Made by a program: the position numbers and the translations under genes | DNA from: Akkermansia sp. N21116 | Lineage (GTDB): Bacteria > Verrucomicrobiota > Verrucomicrobiia > Verrucomicrobiales > Akkermansiaceae | DNA: 64,000 bases | Direction of reading: 5' to 3' | Assembly (NCBI RefSeq): GCF_029854705.2 | Contig: NZ_CP139035.1 | Span: 2,976,001 to 3,040,000, forward strand | In this document: positions 44,858 through 51,844 of the stretch, in pieces | Position numbering within the stretch: the first letter of the stretch is position 1 | How the letters are laid out: each line of letters begins with the position of its first letter | Notes under the pieces: model-generated | Databases searched by the model: none | What the model saw: the letters and a program-made list of their open reading frames with translations, nothing else | What the model was told of the DNA's origin: nothing

Positions 44858-45910
44858 TCAAAGCAGGGTTTGGGGTTCTTCAGCAGCAGAGGATGCAGCG
44901 GCAACCTCATTCACAAACGGGATATCATCCGTCACAGTCGGATCCAGAGGCTCGGCTGGAATATCAGGCTTCTTCGCAACAGGCGGGAAAACCTCCTTCA
45001 CGTAAACCATCCCCTCCTTAATGGAGTTGTAAATCTTCCCAAGCCGGACAACATCCTGCCGGGTAATCTCCTCAATAGAGTGACCCAGATTGGCAACCAA
45101 CTGATCGCGCGTCACGCCAAGCTCAAGAAACTTCGCCTCCATACTCCGGGCAACATCAGCCAGAGGGCGAGTATCACCCTCCTTAATCGCCTTTGCCGTC
45201 ACCTCAAGAGCCTCATCAACAAGCCACCCCGGCAACACCTGTAAAATACAAGCACGGATGCGGCGACTCGCCATATTGGCACACAGTTCATACACATCCC
45301 GCTCGCTATCAAGCGGCACGCGCAACATCTTTCCTGTTTTTCGCCCACGCGAATCAACCTCGCTCTTATCGCGAGTATGGTTCACCGTAAAAGCAATCTC
45401 ACGGCGAACATTCGTTTCCTTGTCGAAGCAGAACGCCACACACTCCGAAACATTGCAACCCAGCCCATCAGCCCCTTGAGGATCCCAATGCCGGGCAACC
45501 TCGCGCCAGCCCGCTTCCGCATTCCCCCAGGCAGAAATCAAAGCCTCTGCAAGTCGAATACTCGGCCCCTCCACCGTCGTTCCGCCGCGAGGGAAAGCAT
45601 ACGTCGCAGACTGCGCCAAAGACAGCCTGGAACACGCCTGACTCATCCTCGCCGTTACCTCCGCCAAATTGCGCGGAAACTGCTTCGCCACCCAGATGGA
45701 CGCAAGAACTGACGTTGCCGCCGCATTGCCGGTAATAGCAGCCAACGCACCGCCGCCCGAAGAAAAAGAAGGAATCAAACCCTCCTGTGAATTATTGCCC
45801 GTGTTTTCAACTTGATCCGGGCGTACTGTTCTAGTAGTCATATGTCTGTAGATATTTTGATAGAAATCATTGTTTACAGGCGGTCGTCCGTTGCTGCGGA
45901 CTTCCGCCAT
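44858..45910 (-). CDS. Conserved phage protein, candidate single-strand annealing recombinase
   Basis: 350 residues. ARMSQACSRLSLAQSATYAF, EGPSIRLAEALISAWGNAEA, REIAFTVNHTRDK, RDVYELCANMASRRIRACIL and LGKIYNSIKEGM are conserved in a phage family often next to YqaJ exonucleases. The family is widely left unnamed; linkage to the exonuclease suggests an annealing role like RecT. ATG 45910 is used; ATG 45841 is an alternative with poorer SD. Confidence 0.55.
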   Translation of the reverse strand: MAEVRSNGRPPVNNDFYQNIYRHMTTRTVRPDQVENTGNNSQEGLIPSFSSGGGALAAITGNAAATSVLASIWVAKQFPRNLAEVTARMSQACSRLSLAQSATYAFPRGGTTVEGPSIRLAEALISAWGNAEAGWREVARHWDPQGADGLGCNVSECVAFCFDKETNVRREIAFTVNHTRDKSEVDSRGRKTGKMLRVPLDSERDVYELCANMASRRIRACILQVLPGWLVDEALEVTAKAIKEGDTRPLADVARSMEAKFLELGVTRDQLVANLGHSIEEITRQDVVRLGKIYNSIKEGMVYVKEVFPPVAKKPDIPAEPLDPTVTDDIPFVNEVAAASSAAEEPQTLL

Positions 45911-45913
45911 TTT

Positions 45914-46519
45914 TTAGGCTTCCTGCTTGAAGTCTCCCGAATGGCGTTCTGCGGTTTTGATTAAAAACTCAATGGCGTCCATGTAATCGCAATCCTTGCC
46001 GTACTTTTCTTCTACGGCCTCCCGCAAAGCTTCTTCAGTTCCCGAGAAACACCCTGCAAACCAAACCCAATCATTGCGTAATCCTTTGGCATGCAAGGTT
46101 AAAGCACGACGATGCGCTCCAACTCCGCACACTTGGTAAATCGGCTGACCTATTGTGGATGCAAAACAACAATCAAATCCTAAATCGGCACCGCGCAGGT
46201 CGGCATCGCGCAGGTCGGCACCGCGCAGGTTGGCATCGCTCAGGTTGGCACCGCGCAGGTTGGCATCGCTCAGGTTGGCACCGCGCAGGTCGGCACCGCG
46301 CAGGTTGGCATCGCTCAGGTTGGCACCGCGCAGGTCGGCATCGCGCAGGTCGGCATCGCGCAGGTCGGCACCGCGCAGGTTGGCATCGCTCAGGTTGGCA
46401 CCGCGCAGGTCGGCATCGCTCAGGTTGGCACCGCGCAGGTCGGCACGCTTGCCGCCATATTCGCTGTTAATCCATTTCCGGTGCTTTTCAAGGATTTCTT
46501 CCAGTTCTTCGGTATTCAT
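45914..46519 (-). CDS. Pentapeptide-repeat protein
   Basis: 201 residues. From ~23 to ~112 it consists of A(D/N)L(R/S)(G/D) units, which form a right-handed quadrilateral beta helix. The C-terminal ~80 residues ([39 protein letters not shown]) are a globular domain seen with phage pentapeptide proteins. DNA-mimic action on gyrase is known for some relatives, not shown here. The repeats are encoded by a nearly perfect 15-bp tandem array. Confidence 0.85.
   Translation of the reverse strand: MNTEELEEILEKHRKWINSEYGGKRADLRGANLSDADLRGANLSDANLRGADLRDADLRDADLRGANLSDANLRGADLRGANLSDANLRGANLSDANLRGADLRDADLRGADLGFDCCFASTIGQPIYQVCGVGAHRRALTLHAKGLRNDWVWFAGCFSGTEEALREAVEEKYGKDCDYMDAIEFLIKTAERHSGDFKQEA
46186..46440 (-). 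repeat. 17-unit tandem repeat of 15 bp within the pentapeptide gene
   Basis: On the plus strand, units such as CGGCACCGCGCAGGT alternate with TGGCATCGCTCAGGT in register for 255 bp. Each unit encodes one pentapeptide. Slippage would change the number of coils in frame. Confidence 0.9.
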
Positions 46520-46561
46520 TATTGTTGTATTGGTTAGTTTCCCGGATGCCGTCCGGGGCGG

Positions 46562-46711
46562 TTAATTGGGGCCAAACCCCGAAAGTATTACTTTTTTCCC
46601 TGATTTAATTTCAGCGTCGTCATCCAACATGCAAATGTAGAAAATCGCAGCAATTCCAACTCCTACAAGCGTACCAAGAATGATATCGCGAATGATTATT
46701 AAGAGTTTCAT
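46562..46711 (-). CDS. 49-residue membrane protein (short gene)
   Basis: ATG 46711 overlaps the TGA of the HTH gene (ATGA), and the frame ends in TAA at 46562. An N-terminal helix ([20 protein letters not shown]) is followed by a charged tail. Coupling and composition support a real gene; no family recognised. Confidence 0.5.
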   Translation of the reverse strand: MKLLIIIRDIILGTLVGVGIAAIFYICMLDDDAEIKSGKKVILSGFGPN

Positions 46712-47106
46712 CTGTTTATAAACAAATCTTGTTTTCCCATCCTCTTTGCCTGTTTTGGAGAAATTACAGCAAAGCTAGAAGCTCTTTTCTTAAATCGAGA
46801 TAGTCTGCCACCTCGTCTTAACCACAATTCAACCTTTTCAGGATCGAACCTATATATTTGTGCTTCACTTGTTCCAATGTTCTGATGTGAGCACCCATCT
46901 TTCACCCATCTTTCGATTGTTTTTTCAGAGACGGTATATAAATTCGCCAGTTCGCTTTTTGTAAGCAATCGCTTAGGTCTATGCGTTGTACTTCCAACCG
47001 ATGCCGCTTCTGGCGAAGAAGGCGTATCTTCTTCAAGAGCCTTGCTCAGTATTTCCGCAATATTTGTTACTGCTGAAAGTAGATTTTCCATAAGTTCCTT
47101 ATTCAT
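46708..47106 (-). CDS. HTH_17/MerR-like DNA-binding protein
   Basis: 132 residues from ATG 47106 (upstream TTG unlikely). Residues ~46-100 (RLLTKSELANLYTVSEKTIE, then RWVKDGCSHQNIG, RFDPEKVELWLRRGG) are the winged helix of excisionases and early regulators. It may act as excisionase or early activator. Preceded by an 18-residue overlapping mini-frame. Confidence 0.7.
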   Translation of the reverse strand: MNKELMENLLSAVTNIAEILSKALEEDTPSSPEAASVGSTTHRPKRLLTKSELANLYTVSEKTIERWVKDGCSHQNIGTSEAQIYRFDPEKVELWLRRGGRLSRFKKRASSFAVISPKQAKRMGKQDLFINR

Positions 47107-47155
47107 AATCCCAGCCCAGTTTTTTGAGTTCTTCAATTACAGGTTCGTCAATCAT
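47099..47155 (-). CDS. 18-residue coupled mini-ORF, uncertain
   Basis: ATG 47155 overlaps the TGA of the upstream gene (ATGA) and its TAA overlaps the ATG of the HTH gene. It would give MIDEPVIEELKKLGWDYE. It could be a leader that couples translation rather than a working peptide. Confidence 0.25.
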   Translation of the reverse strand: MIDEPVIEELKKLGWDYE

Positions 47156-47361
47156 AGTGACTCGATTTTCTCTTTATAAATGTCCATTGGATCACGTGGA
47201 TCTTCCATAGACGACAGATTATCAATACACGCTTGAAGCTCTTTGAGGCGTTCACGTGCTTCTTGCTCGCACATGGGTATATCTGTTACTTCATCCCATA
47301 TGGTCCGTGTTTTTGGATTTGTGGAATAATATGATCCACTAAATGGCTCTATTGTCTTCAT
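47152..47361 (-). CDS. Small early phage protein
   Basis: 69 residues from ATG 47361; a GTG at 47418 would overlap the zinc-ribbon gene. Helical C-terminal part (CEQEARERLKELQACIDNLS). No known family. Confidence 0.5.
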   Translation of the reverse strand: MKTIEPFSGSYYSTNPKTRTIWDEVTDIPMCEQEARERLKELQACIDNLSSMEDPRDPMDIYKEKIESL

Positions 47362-47374
47362 TGCTTTAATTATT

Positions 47375-47602
47375 TTAATAGTTGCTATATAATGCGTGTG
47401 GATAGTTATGGATTTCACTTAAAGAACCCCCTATAGGGTAAGTTGAATATTCCCTTTCAGATGTATTTTGTGGATTGCTCCACTTGCCGGTAATTTCTTC
47501 ATCAGTTAATTTGTGACCGCAATCTTTGCATATGCAGTAACCACCTACGCCGTAGCTATCCCATTCAGTCCGTCCACCGCATTTTGGGCATATAGGGTTC
47601 AT
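47375..47602 (-). CDS. Small zinc-ribbon early protein
   Basis: 75 residues. CPKCGGRTEWDSYGVGGYC and CKDCGHKLTDEE give a CxxC...CxxC ribbon of the kind common in phage early regions. The ATG at 47602 overlaps the stop of the gene upstream (ATGA). Confidence 0.6.
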   Translation of the reverse strand: MNPICPKCGGRTEWDSYGVGGYCICKDCGHKLTDEEITGKWSNPQNTSEREYSTYPIGGSLSEIHNYPHALYSNY

Positions 47603-48237
47603 ACGGTTCCCTCCCTGTTTAGCTTTATGCCAGGATCAACACCTTCGCATTTGCCCTTAGCGACCCCATCAGCTACCATCGTAGCATGATTGACCCTGTA
47701 AAATCTTTCCTTGAGCTCTTGAAGCTCGCACCAGCTTACCTTGTAGCCCTTCTTGCAGCCTGTTCGGCAATAATGTTTCTTCCCGAAAAATGGATCCAGA
47801 TCCTTGGAGTCCATCAACTTAAAGAAAATCACGGCACCGTGATTGGAGCTGCTATTATTGTACTTCTCGCCATTCTCATATTCGTAACCCTTCCTGTATG
47901 GATAAAGGGAACGATAGGCAGACTTGCATTCGAAAAACGCATGCAATATCGCCTGCAAATCCTCACTGAAGACGAGAAACAGATTTTGAGGTTCTACATA
48001 CTCCAACACACGAGAACAAACCATCTCCGCCCCTGTGATCGCATCGTCAAGGGACTTGAAGCCGATGGCATCATCATCTGTGATGGGGATGGCTACATCA
48101 CTGACGCACTTCCCTACAAGATCTCTCACTTCGCTTGGAAATACATCAATCGTCATCGCTCGCTTTTGGGGGAATCCACAATAGCCAGAACGGATGTTGG
48201 GCATCACGACTTTCGCGATCTTATCTAGTATCTTCAT
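47599..48237 (-). CDS. Uncharacterised early-operon frame fully antisense to sieB
   Basis: 212 residues (CKKGYKVSWCELQELKERFY, EYVEPQNLFLVFSEDLQAIL). It starts at an ATG overlapping the stop of the RHH gene (ATGA) and ends with a stop overlapping the zinc-ribbon start (ATGA), which fits a coupled operon. It shares codon boundaries with sieB on the other strand, so it exists only because sieB avoids TTA, CTA and TCA codons. It could be a real overprinted gene or a shadow. No family recognised. Confidence 0.4.
   Translation of the reverse strand: MKILDKIAKVVMPNIRSGYCGFPQKRAMTIDVFPSEVRDLVGKCVSDVAIPITDDDAIGFKSLDDAITGAEMVCSRVLEYVEPQNLFLVFSEDLQAILHAFFECKSAYRSLYPYRKGYEYENGEKYNNSSSNHGAVIFFKLMDSKDLDPFFGKKHYCRTGCKKGYKVSWCELQELKERFYRVNHATMVADGVAKGKCEGVDPGIKLNREGTV
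47686..48228 (+). CDS. sieB: SieB-like superinfection exclusion protein
   Basis: 180 residues. Two hydrophobic helices (YLVALLAACSAIMFLP and IGAAIIVLLAILIFVTLPVW) are followed by TEDEKQILRFYILQ, the variable segment, VKGLEADGIIICDG and YKISHFAWKYINRHRSLLGE, the SieB pattern of membrane part plus winged-helix-like tail with W-YI-H. Relatives of lambda and P22 stop infection by related phages. It is the only plus-strand gene in the early operon. Family assigned from recalled motifs. Confidence 0.75.
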   Translation: MIDPVKSFLELLKLAPAYLVALLAACSAIMFLPEKWIQILGVHQLKENHGTVIGAAIIVLLAILIFVTLPVWIKGTIGRLAFEKRMQYRLQILTEDEKQILRFYILQHTRTNHLRPCDRIVKGLEADGIIICDGDGYITDALPYKISHFAWKYINRHRSLLGESTIARTDVGHHDFRDLI

Positions 48238-48428
48238 TCGGCTTTCTTCGGGTTCGGGGTTTTCTGATTCAGTTGGTTTTTGAGAAGAGGCACCCCCAGT
48301 TGTACGGAAAGCCTCAAAAGTGCCGAGTACGGCACGCCCGTTGCCTTGGACAAGGCCCTGAGTTCCTCGTCGTCTTCCTGAAGGAGACGAACCTGTATTG
48401 ATTGTGATAACGTTGCCATGCTTTTCAT
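48234..48428 (-). CDS. Ribbon-helix-helix regulator 1
   Basis: 64 residues (ATG 48428; ATG 48419 possible). QVRLLQEDDEELRALSKATG followed by VPYSALLRLSVQLGVP is the RHH fold with a beta strand and two helices. It is the first gene of the leftward operon after the cro-like gene and lies divergent from the second RHH gene; the operators between them are probably its targets. Confidence 0.65.
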   Translation of the reverse strand: MKSMATLSQSIQVRLLQEDDEELRALSKATGVPYSALLRLSVQLGVPLLKNQLNQKTPNPKKAE

Positions 48429-48463
48429 TGTGCTGTTTTCCAGTTCGTTGTCAATCTACTTTT

Positions 48464-48518
48464 GTACTGTTTATCAGTACAGATTTCATTTTCCCTTGTA
48501 CTGTAAGACATTACAGTA
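48464..48518. promoter_or_regulatory. Paired palindromic operators between two RHH genes
   Basis: Two perfect palindromes: GTACTG-5-CAGTAC (48464-48480) and TACTGTAA-4-TTACAGTA (48499-48518). Both contain TTGTACTGT, in direct repeat 34 bp apart (48462 and 48496). They sit between divergent RHH genes; RHH proteins bind short palindromes in pairs. Confidence 0.7.
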
Positions 48519-48530
48519 TATCTTTTTTGC

Positions 48531-48746
48531 ATGCGCCCTATCGACAAAGAGAACACCGCGACAATCTCGCTCCAGATTCGATTTACAAAAAAACAAATTG
48601 AAGAGATCGACGAAACAGCCGAGCAATTTGAAATGAGCCGCTCGGAAATCATCCGCCTCTCCTGTTCTTCCGGCTTGGTAGCACTCAAAAAACTTACTCC
48701 GGAAGGGCTTAAAAAAGCCGTTTCCAGATTGCTGACAGAAGAGTAG
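48531..48746 (+). CDS. Ribbon-helix-helix regulator 2
   Basis: 71 residues. ISLQIRFTKKQIEEIDETAE, then MSRSEIIRLSCSSGL, an RHH fold slightly different from that of regulator 1. It starts 12 bp after the second palindrome (ATG 48531), so transcription near that site would be almost leaderless. It runs against the cro-like gene on the other side. Its role is not known; it may repress the early operon. Confidence 0.65.
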   Translation: MRPIDKENTATISLQIRFTKKQIEEIDETAEQFEMSRSEIIRLSCSSGLVALKKLTPEGLKKAVSRLLTEE

Positions 48747-48782
48747 ATCATACAGTCTTCTATTGGTTTTCCGTTACGCCTA

Positions 48783-48992
48783 TCACTTTTCCGGTTTCGT
48801 CTCCGTATAGCTCACACGCGGAGTAATCGGGTGATACTTCGGCAGCGTCCTCAACTTCTTGAGCAGCTCCCGGCTTCCCGTGCGTTGCCCCTTGAGCACC
48901 AAACGCAAATGCGTCGTACTCACATCGACGGCCCGCGCCGCGCGTGAAATCGTATAGCCGCGCCCGGCTAAATATTCTGGTGTTAGCGTCAT
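48783..48992 (-). CDS. Cro-like HTH protein
   Basis: 69 residues from ATG 48992. LAGRGYTISRAARAVDVSTT then HLRLVLKGQRTGSRELLKKL is an HTH followed by a C-terminal strand, as in small phage Cro-type proteins. It diverges from the repressor gene with 111 bp between, the usual lysogeny switch layout. Confidence 0.65.
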   Translation of the reverse strand: MTLTPEYLAGRGYTISRAARAVDVSTTHLRLVLKGQRTGSRELLKKLRTLPKYHPITPRVSYTETKPEK

Positions 48993-49041
48993 GATTTTCT
49001 TCCCTTTCTCATTCGTTTTATGTAGTTTCTCAGATTGCGTG

Positions 49042-49070
49042 ACGGTCACACCGTGCCAATGGAGAACCGT
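49042..49070. promoter_or_regulatory. Switch operator candidate between repressor and cro-like gene
   Basis: ACGGT-3-ACCGT (49042-49054) is a short palindrome and a third ACCGT lies at 49066-49070. It is in the middle of the divergent promoter region. Confidence 0.5.
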
Positions 49071-49103
49071 TACAAAGAAAAGCTATACAGGGAAAACTCT
49101 AAC

Positions 49104-49499
49104 ATGCAAGAAAAAGATTCAAGAAAAGCTGTATTTGTTTCTCGTTTTTTAGGTTTATTGAAAGACAACTCTCTTACTCAGAGCGAGTTATCTAAAATAG
49201 TAAAAATTTCACAAGCTACAATTTCGGCGTACAGTCTCGGAAAAACTACCCCAAAATCAGAGGAACTATGCCGAATTGCTTCATATTTCGGTGTCTCCAT
49301 GGACTACCTCTGGGGTGTCTCTGATATCCCCATCCAAGCTACCGACACAGCAAACATTCAGGAATCCGAATGGCAGCAGAGAGCTCAAACAGCAGAACAG
49401 AAGCTCAAACACCTCAAAAGCCTTCTCGCCGACGTTGGCTCTGACATCGAATCTCTCGGCGGCACCGTCGGCAAACTCCTCAAATTCATCTCCGAATAA
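49104..49499 (+). CDS. Prophage repressor (XRE family HTH)
   Basis: 131 residues from ATG 49104. Residues ~13-65 are a clear XRE domain (KDNSLTQSELSKIVKISQAT, IASYFGVSMDYLWG). The C-terminus is a coiled coil (AEQKLKHLKSLLADVG) that could mediate dimers; no LexA-type cleavage domain is present, so induction would need another route. The nuclease gene follows after 2 bp. Confidence 0.8.
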   Translation: MQEKDSRKAVFVSRFLGLLKDNSLTQSELSKIVKISQATISAYSLGKTTPKSEELCRIASYFGVSMDYLWGVSDIPIQATDTANIQESEWQQRAQTAEQKLKHLKSLLADVGSDIESLGGTVGKLLKFISE

Positions 49500-49501
49500 T
49501 C

Positions 49502-50329
49502 ATGACCATAAAAGAAGCTATTGCACTTGTATTCAAATTGAAGAACCAATCGTCTCTTCATGTGAATGAAATTACAGAATACATTAAATCAAATATTGAT
49601 GAGTATAAAGACCAGGAATCTACGGATATCCAAAAAAGGGTGAATGCATTTCTTGCTGCCAGCGTCAAAAGCAAAACAAACAAAATCTACAAAAAAACGA
49701 TCAACCCCAAAACTGGACGTCCCAAAAAAGGAGTCTATTCTATTGCTCCTCCTAAAAAGATAAAATCCTCAATCCGCCCAGACAAAAACTCACAAACTGC
49801 TCTCCCTCTATTTCCTGCACAGCAACAGCCTCAAGCATCATCCTTCAATGAAACAGGGATAACGGCAAATACCGGAAAACTATATTTCGGCAAAGCAGGA
49901 GAATTTGCAGTAGTCAGCGAATTATTATTCAGAGGCTACAGTGCCAGCATCATGTCCGTTGATGAAGGAATTGACATCACAGCTTCAAAAAATGACAAAT
50001 TCTTTTTCATCCAAGTAAAGACAACCCTGTTTGCTGACAACAAAATATCCGTCACAATAAAGCCAAACAACTTTGTCAACAACACAAATACAAATATTTT
50101 TTACACCATTGTTTTCAGATACCTGACAAACAGCGCTTACATCAATCGCTACATAATTTTAAGTTCCATTGATTTAGAACGACTCATCAGAAAAGGCGCC
50201 ATCAGTTATCCAAACGGTAATGTATCCATTAAAATCAGAATGAATAACGGGAAACTCGAATTCTACAACGGAAACATCACCGAAGAAGTTGATTACTATT
50301 ATTTAGACAACTTCGACATGATCAAATAA
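49502..50329 (+). CDS. HARE-HTH protein with PD-(D/E)xK-like nuclease domain
   Basis: 275 residues. Residues 1-80 (IALVFKLKNQSSLHVNEITE, TDIQKRVNAFLAASVKSK) fit the HARE-HTH domain used in restriction-associated proteins. After a linker, residues ~120-275 have GKAGEFAVVSELLFRGY, GIDITASK (Asp158) and FFIQVKTT (Gln171, Lys173), the D...QxK core of restriction-endonuclease-like folds. Directly downstream of the repressor (2 bp) and before a ParB-like gene, so it is lysogen-expressed. AT-rich, with codon use unlike the structural genes. It may cut foreign DNA; the target is unknown. Confidence 0.65.
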   Translation: MTIKEAIALVFKLKNQSSLHVNEITEYIKSNIDEYKDQESTDIQKRVNAFLAASVKSKTNKIYKKTINPKTGRPKKGVYSIAPPKKIKSSIRPDKNSQTALPLFPAQQQPQASSFNETGITANTGKLYFGKAGEFAVVSELLFRGYSASIMSVDEGIDITASKNDKFFFIQVKTTLFADNKISVTIKPNNFVNNTNTNIFYTIVFRYLTNSAYINRYIILSSIDLERLIRKGAISYPNGNVSIKIRMNNGKLEFYNGNITEEVDYYYLDNFDMIK

Positions 50330-50386
50330 CGATATAATTTTCTGAATAAATCTTATTAAAAAAATATTCGACCCAAAAAATAAATA

Positions 50387-51844
50387 ATGGAACATTCTAA
50401 ACAAATTGCAGTAAATCGTCTTTATCTTGATGTCCGGAATCCACGTATTCCATATGAAAAAAATATGCATGAGAACAAACTAATAGATACTCTAATTGCA
50501 GACGATCCTAAAGATTTTTTAGAAACGATGCAACGCATCCAGCGGGAAGGATATATTCCATCAAAACCAATTGTTGCACTTAAAGTCGGAAGACGTTTTA
50601 AAGTCATGGATGGAAATCGACGAACAGCAATTATGAAGTTATTATTAGGCTATGTTGATGTTAAAAAATTGAAAAATATTTCTCCATCAATACGAGAAAC
50701 CATACAAAAAACAAGTGAAATCTGGAAAGATAAGAATAAAAAAATTCCTCTTTGCGAAGCATCGTCAGAAAAAGACATACAAGCAATAGCCTTTATTCAG
50801 ATGGAGCATGTTAAAAATGCTCCAGGATCAGGCAAGGACTGGGGTATTCTCATGAGACATCGATATGATAATCCAAATAGTCCTTATATTGTATTAATCG
50901 ACAATTTTCTTAATTATTGCAAACAGAAAATATCTGTTGAGCTTTTTCACAAATGGACAACAGATTATCCCCTAACATTGTTACAGGAAACCCTGAAAAG
51001 AGGTCAACTGGAATCTGTCCTTAATCTGAACATAGATGAGCTGAGTAAACTGTATCCTCATAATCTTGATGTAGATCTAGTTGATAACATAACAAAGCTG
51101 CTCATGAAATTAGGGAAAGCAGATGATAAGGATTATCTTACATACTCAGATGTCCGCGATGGATCATTCCCGGGAAAGCTCACAACTGAGTATCACCTCT
51201 ACCCTGTTGAAGATGTAGATAAGCAGGAAAGGTTAAGCAAGATGAATTTTGAACAACAAATTCGGAATTCATCTGAAAATCAAAATCCTTCATCTCCATC
51301 TACCGATCAAACTTCTCCTCGCAAATCTAATAATAAAAAAATAAACCTTATTCCAGAATGCATAGATAATATAAAAAAATCTTGTTGTAAATCTGAATGC
51401 TATAAATCAATCAGATGTATTGAAGAACTCAGTAAAATTACAAAAAAGAATTCTTTTCTCCCTAATGCATCAGCTTTCCTACTCCGATGTATATTAGAAT
51501 ATGCAGTCAAACACGCAATACGAACAATGGGACTTGAACTATATCCACTTGGAAAATTAAAAAATTATTGTAGAGAATTGTATCGCAGAGATTTTTTCAA
51601 AAAACAATTCCCTCAAACCCATGAATTTTTGAATCGTGTAGCTAATACAGAAAACTCTGGATCTGCCCGTGATCAACTCAATAATTTTGTTCATTGTGAT
51701 AGTTGGCAACCAAGCCAGGAAGACATCACAACTTTGATCGAGAATATAACTCCCCATCTAGTCACTCTTTTTGAGTCCGTCACACCACAGGCACAAGCTC
51801 CAAGCACGGAGTCGCCGGCATCTTCACCTTGTTCCCAAGAATAA
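50387..51844 (+). CDS. ParB-N-domain protein with C-terminal helical domain
   Basis: 485 residues. The N-terminus IAVNRLYLDVRNPRIPYEKN and VMDGNRRTAIMKLLLG (DGNRR at 75-79) fit the ParB/sulfiredoxin-like domain seen in DNA-related defence proteins (ERR/DGQR-type motif). Residues ~295-320 are a Ser/Asn/Pro linker; the C-terminus (ASAFLLRCILEYAVKHAIRT) is helical. It is AT-rich, 57 bp after the nuclease gene. It may bind or hydrolyse nucleotides and couple with the nuclease. Its 3' end overlaps the methylase gene by 65 bp on the other strand. Confidence 0.6.
   Translation: MEHSKQIAVNRLYLDVRNPRIPYEKNMHENKLIDTLIADDPKDFLETMQRIQREGYIPSKPIVALKVGRRFKVMDGNRRTAIMKLLLGYVDVKKLKNISPSIRETIQKTSEIWKDKNKKIPLCEASSEKDIQAIAFIQMEHVKNAPGSGKDWGILMRHRYDNPNSPYIVLIDNFLNYCKQKISVELFHKWTTDYPLTLLQETLKRGQLESVLNLNIDELSKLYPHNLDVDLVDNITKLLMKLGKADDKDYLTYSDVRDGSFPGKLTTEYHLYPVEDVDKQERLSKMNFEQQIRNSSENQNPSSPSTDQTSPRKSNNKKINLIPECIDNIKKSCCKSECYKSIRCIEELSKITKKNSFLPNASAFLLRCILEYAVKHAIRTMGLELYPLGKLKNYCRELYRRDFFKKQFPQTHEFLNRVANTENSGSARDQLNNFVHCDSWQPSQEDITTLIENITPHLVTLFESVTPQAQAPSTESPASSPCSQE

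Noticed and set aside
46186-46440. Repeat array as CRISPR
   Set aside because: Units of 15 bp are adjacent with no spacers, and they code for a pentapeptide protein.
46153-46565. Plus-strand frames with HRAGWHRSG- or RRSAPRRLA-type repeats
   Set aside because: They are translations of the 15-bp pentapeptide array in the wrong frames.
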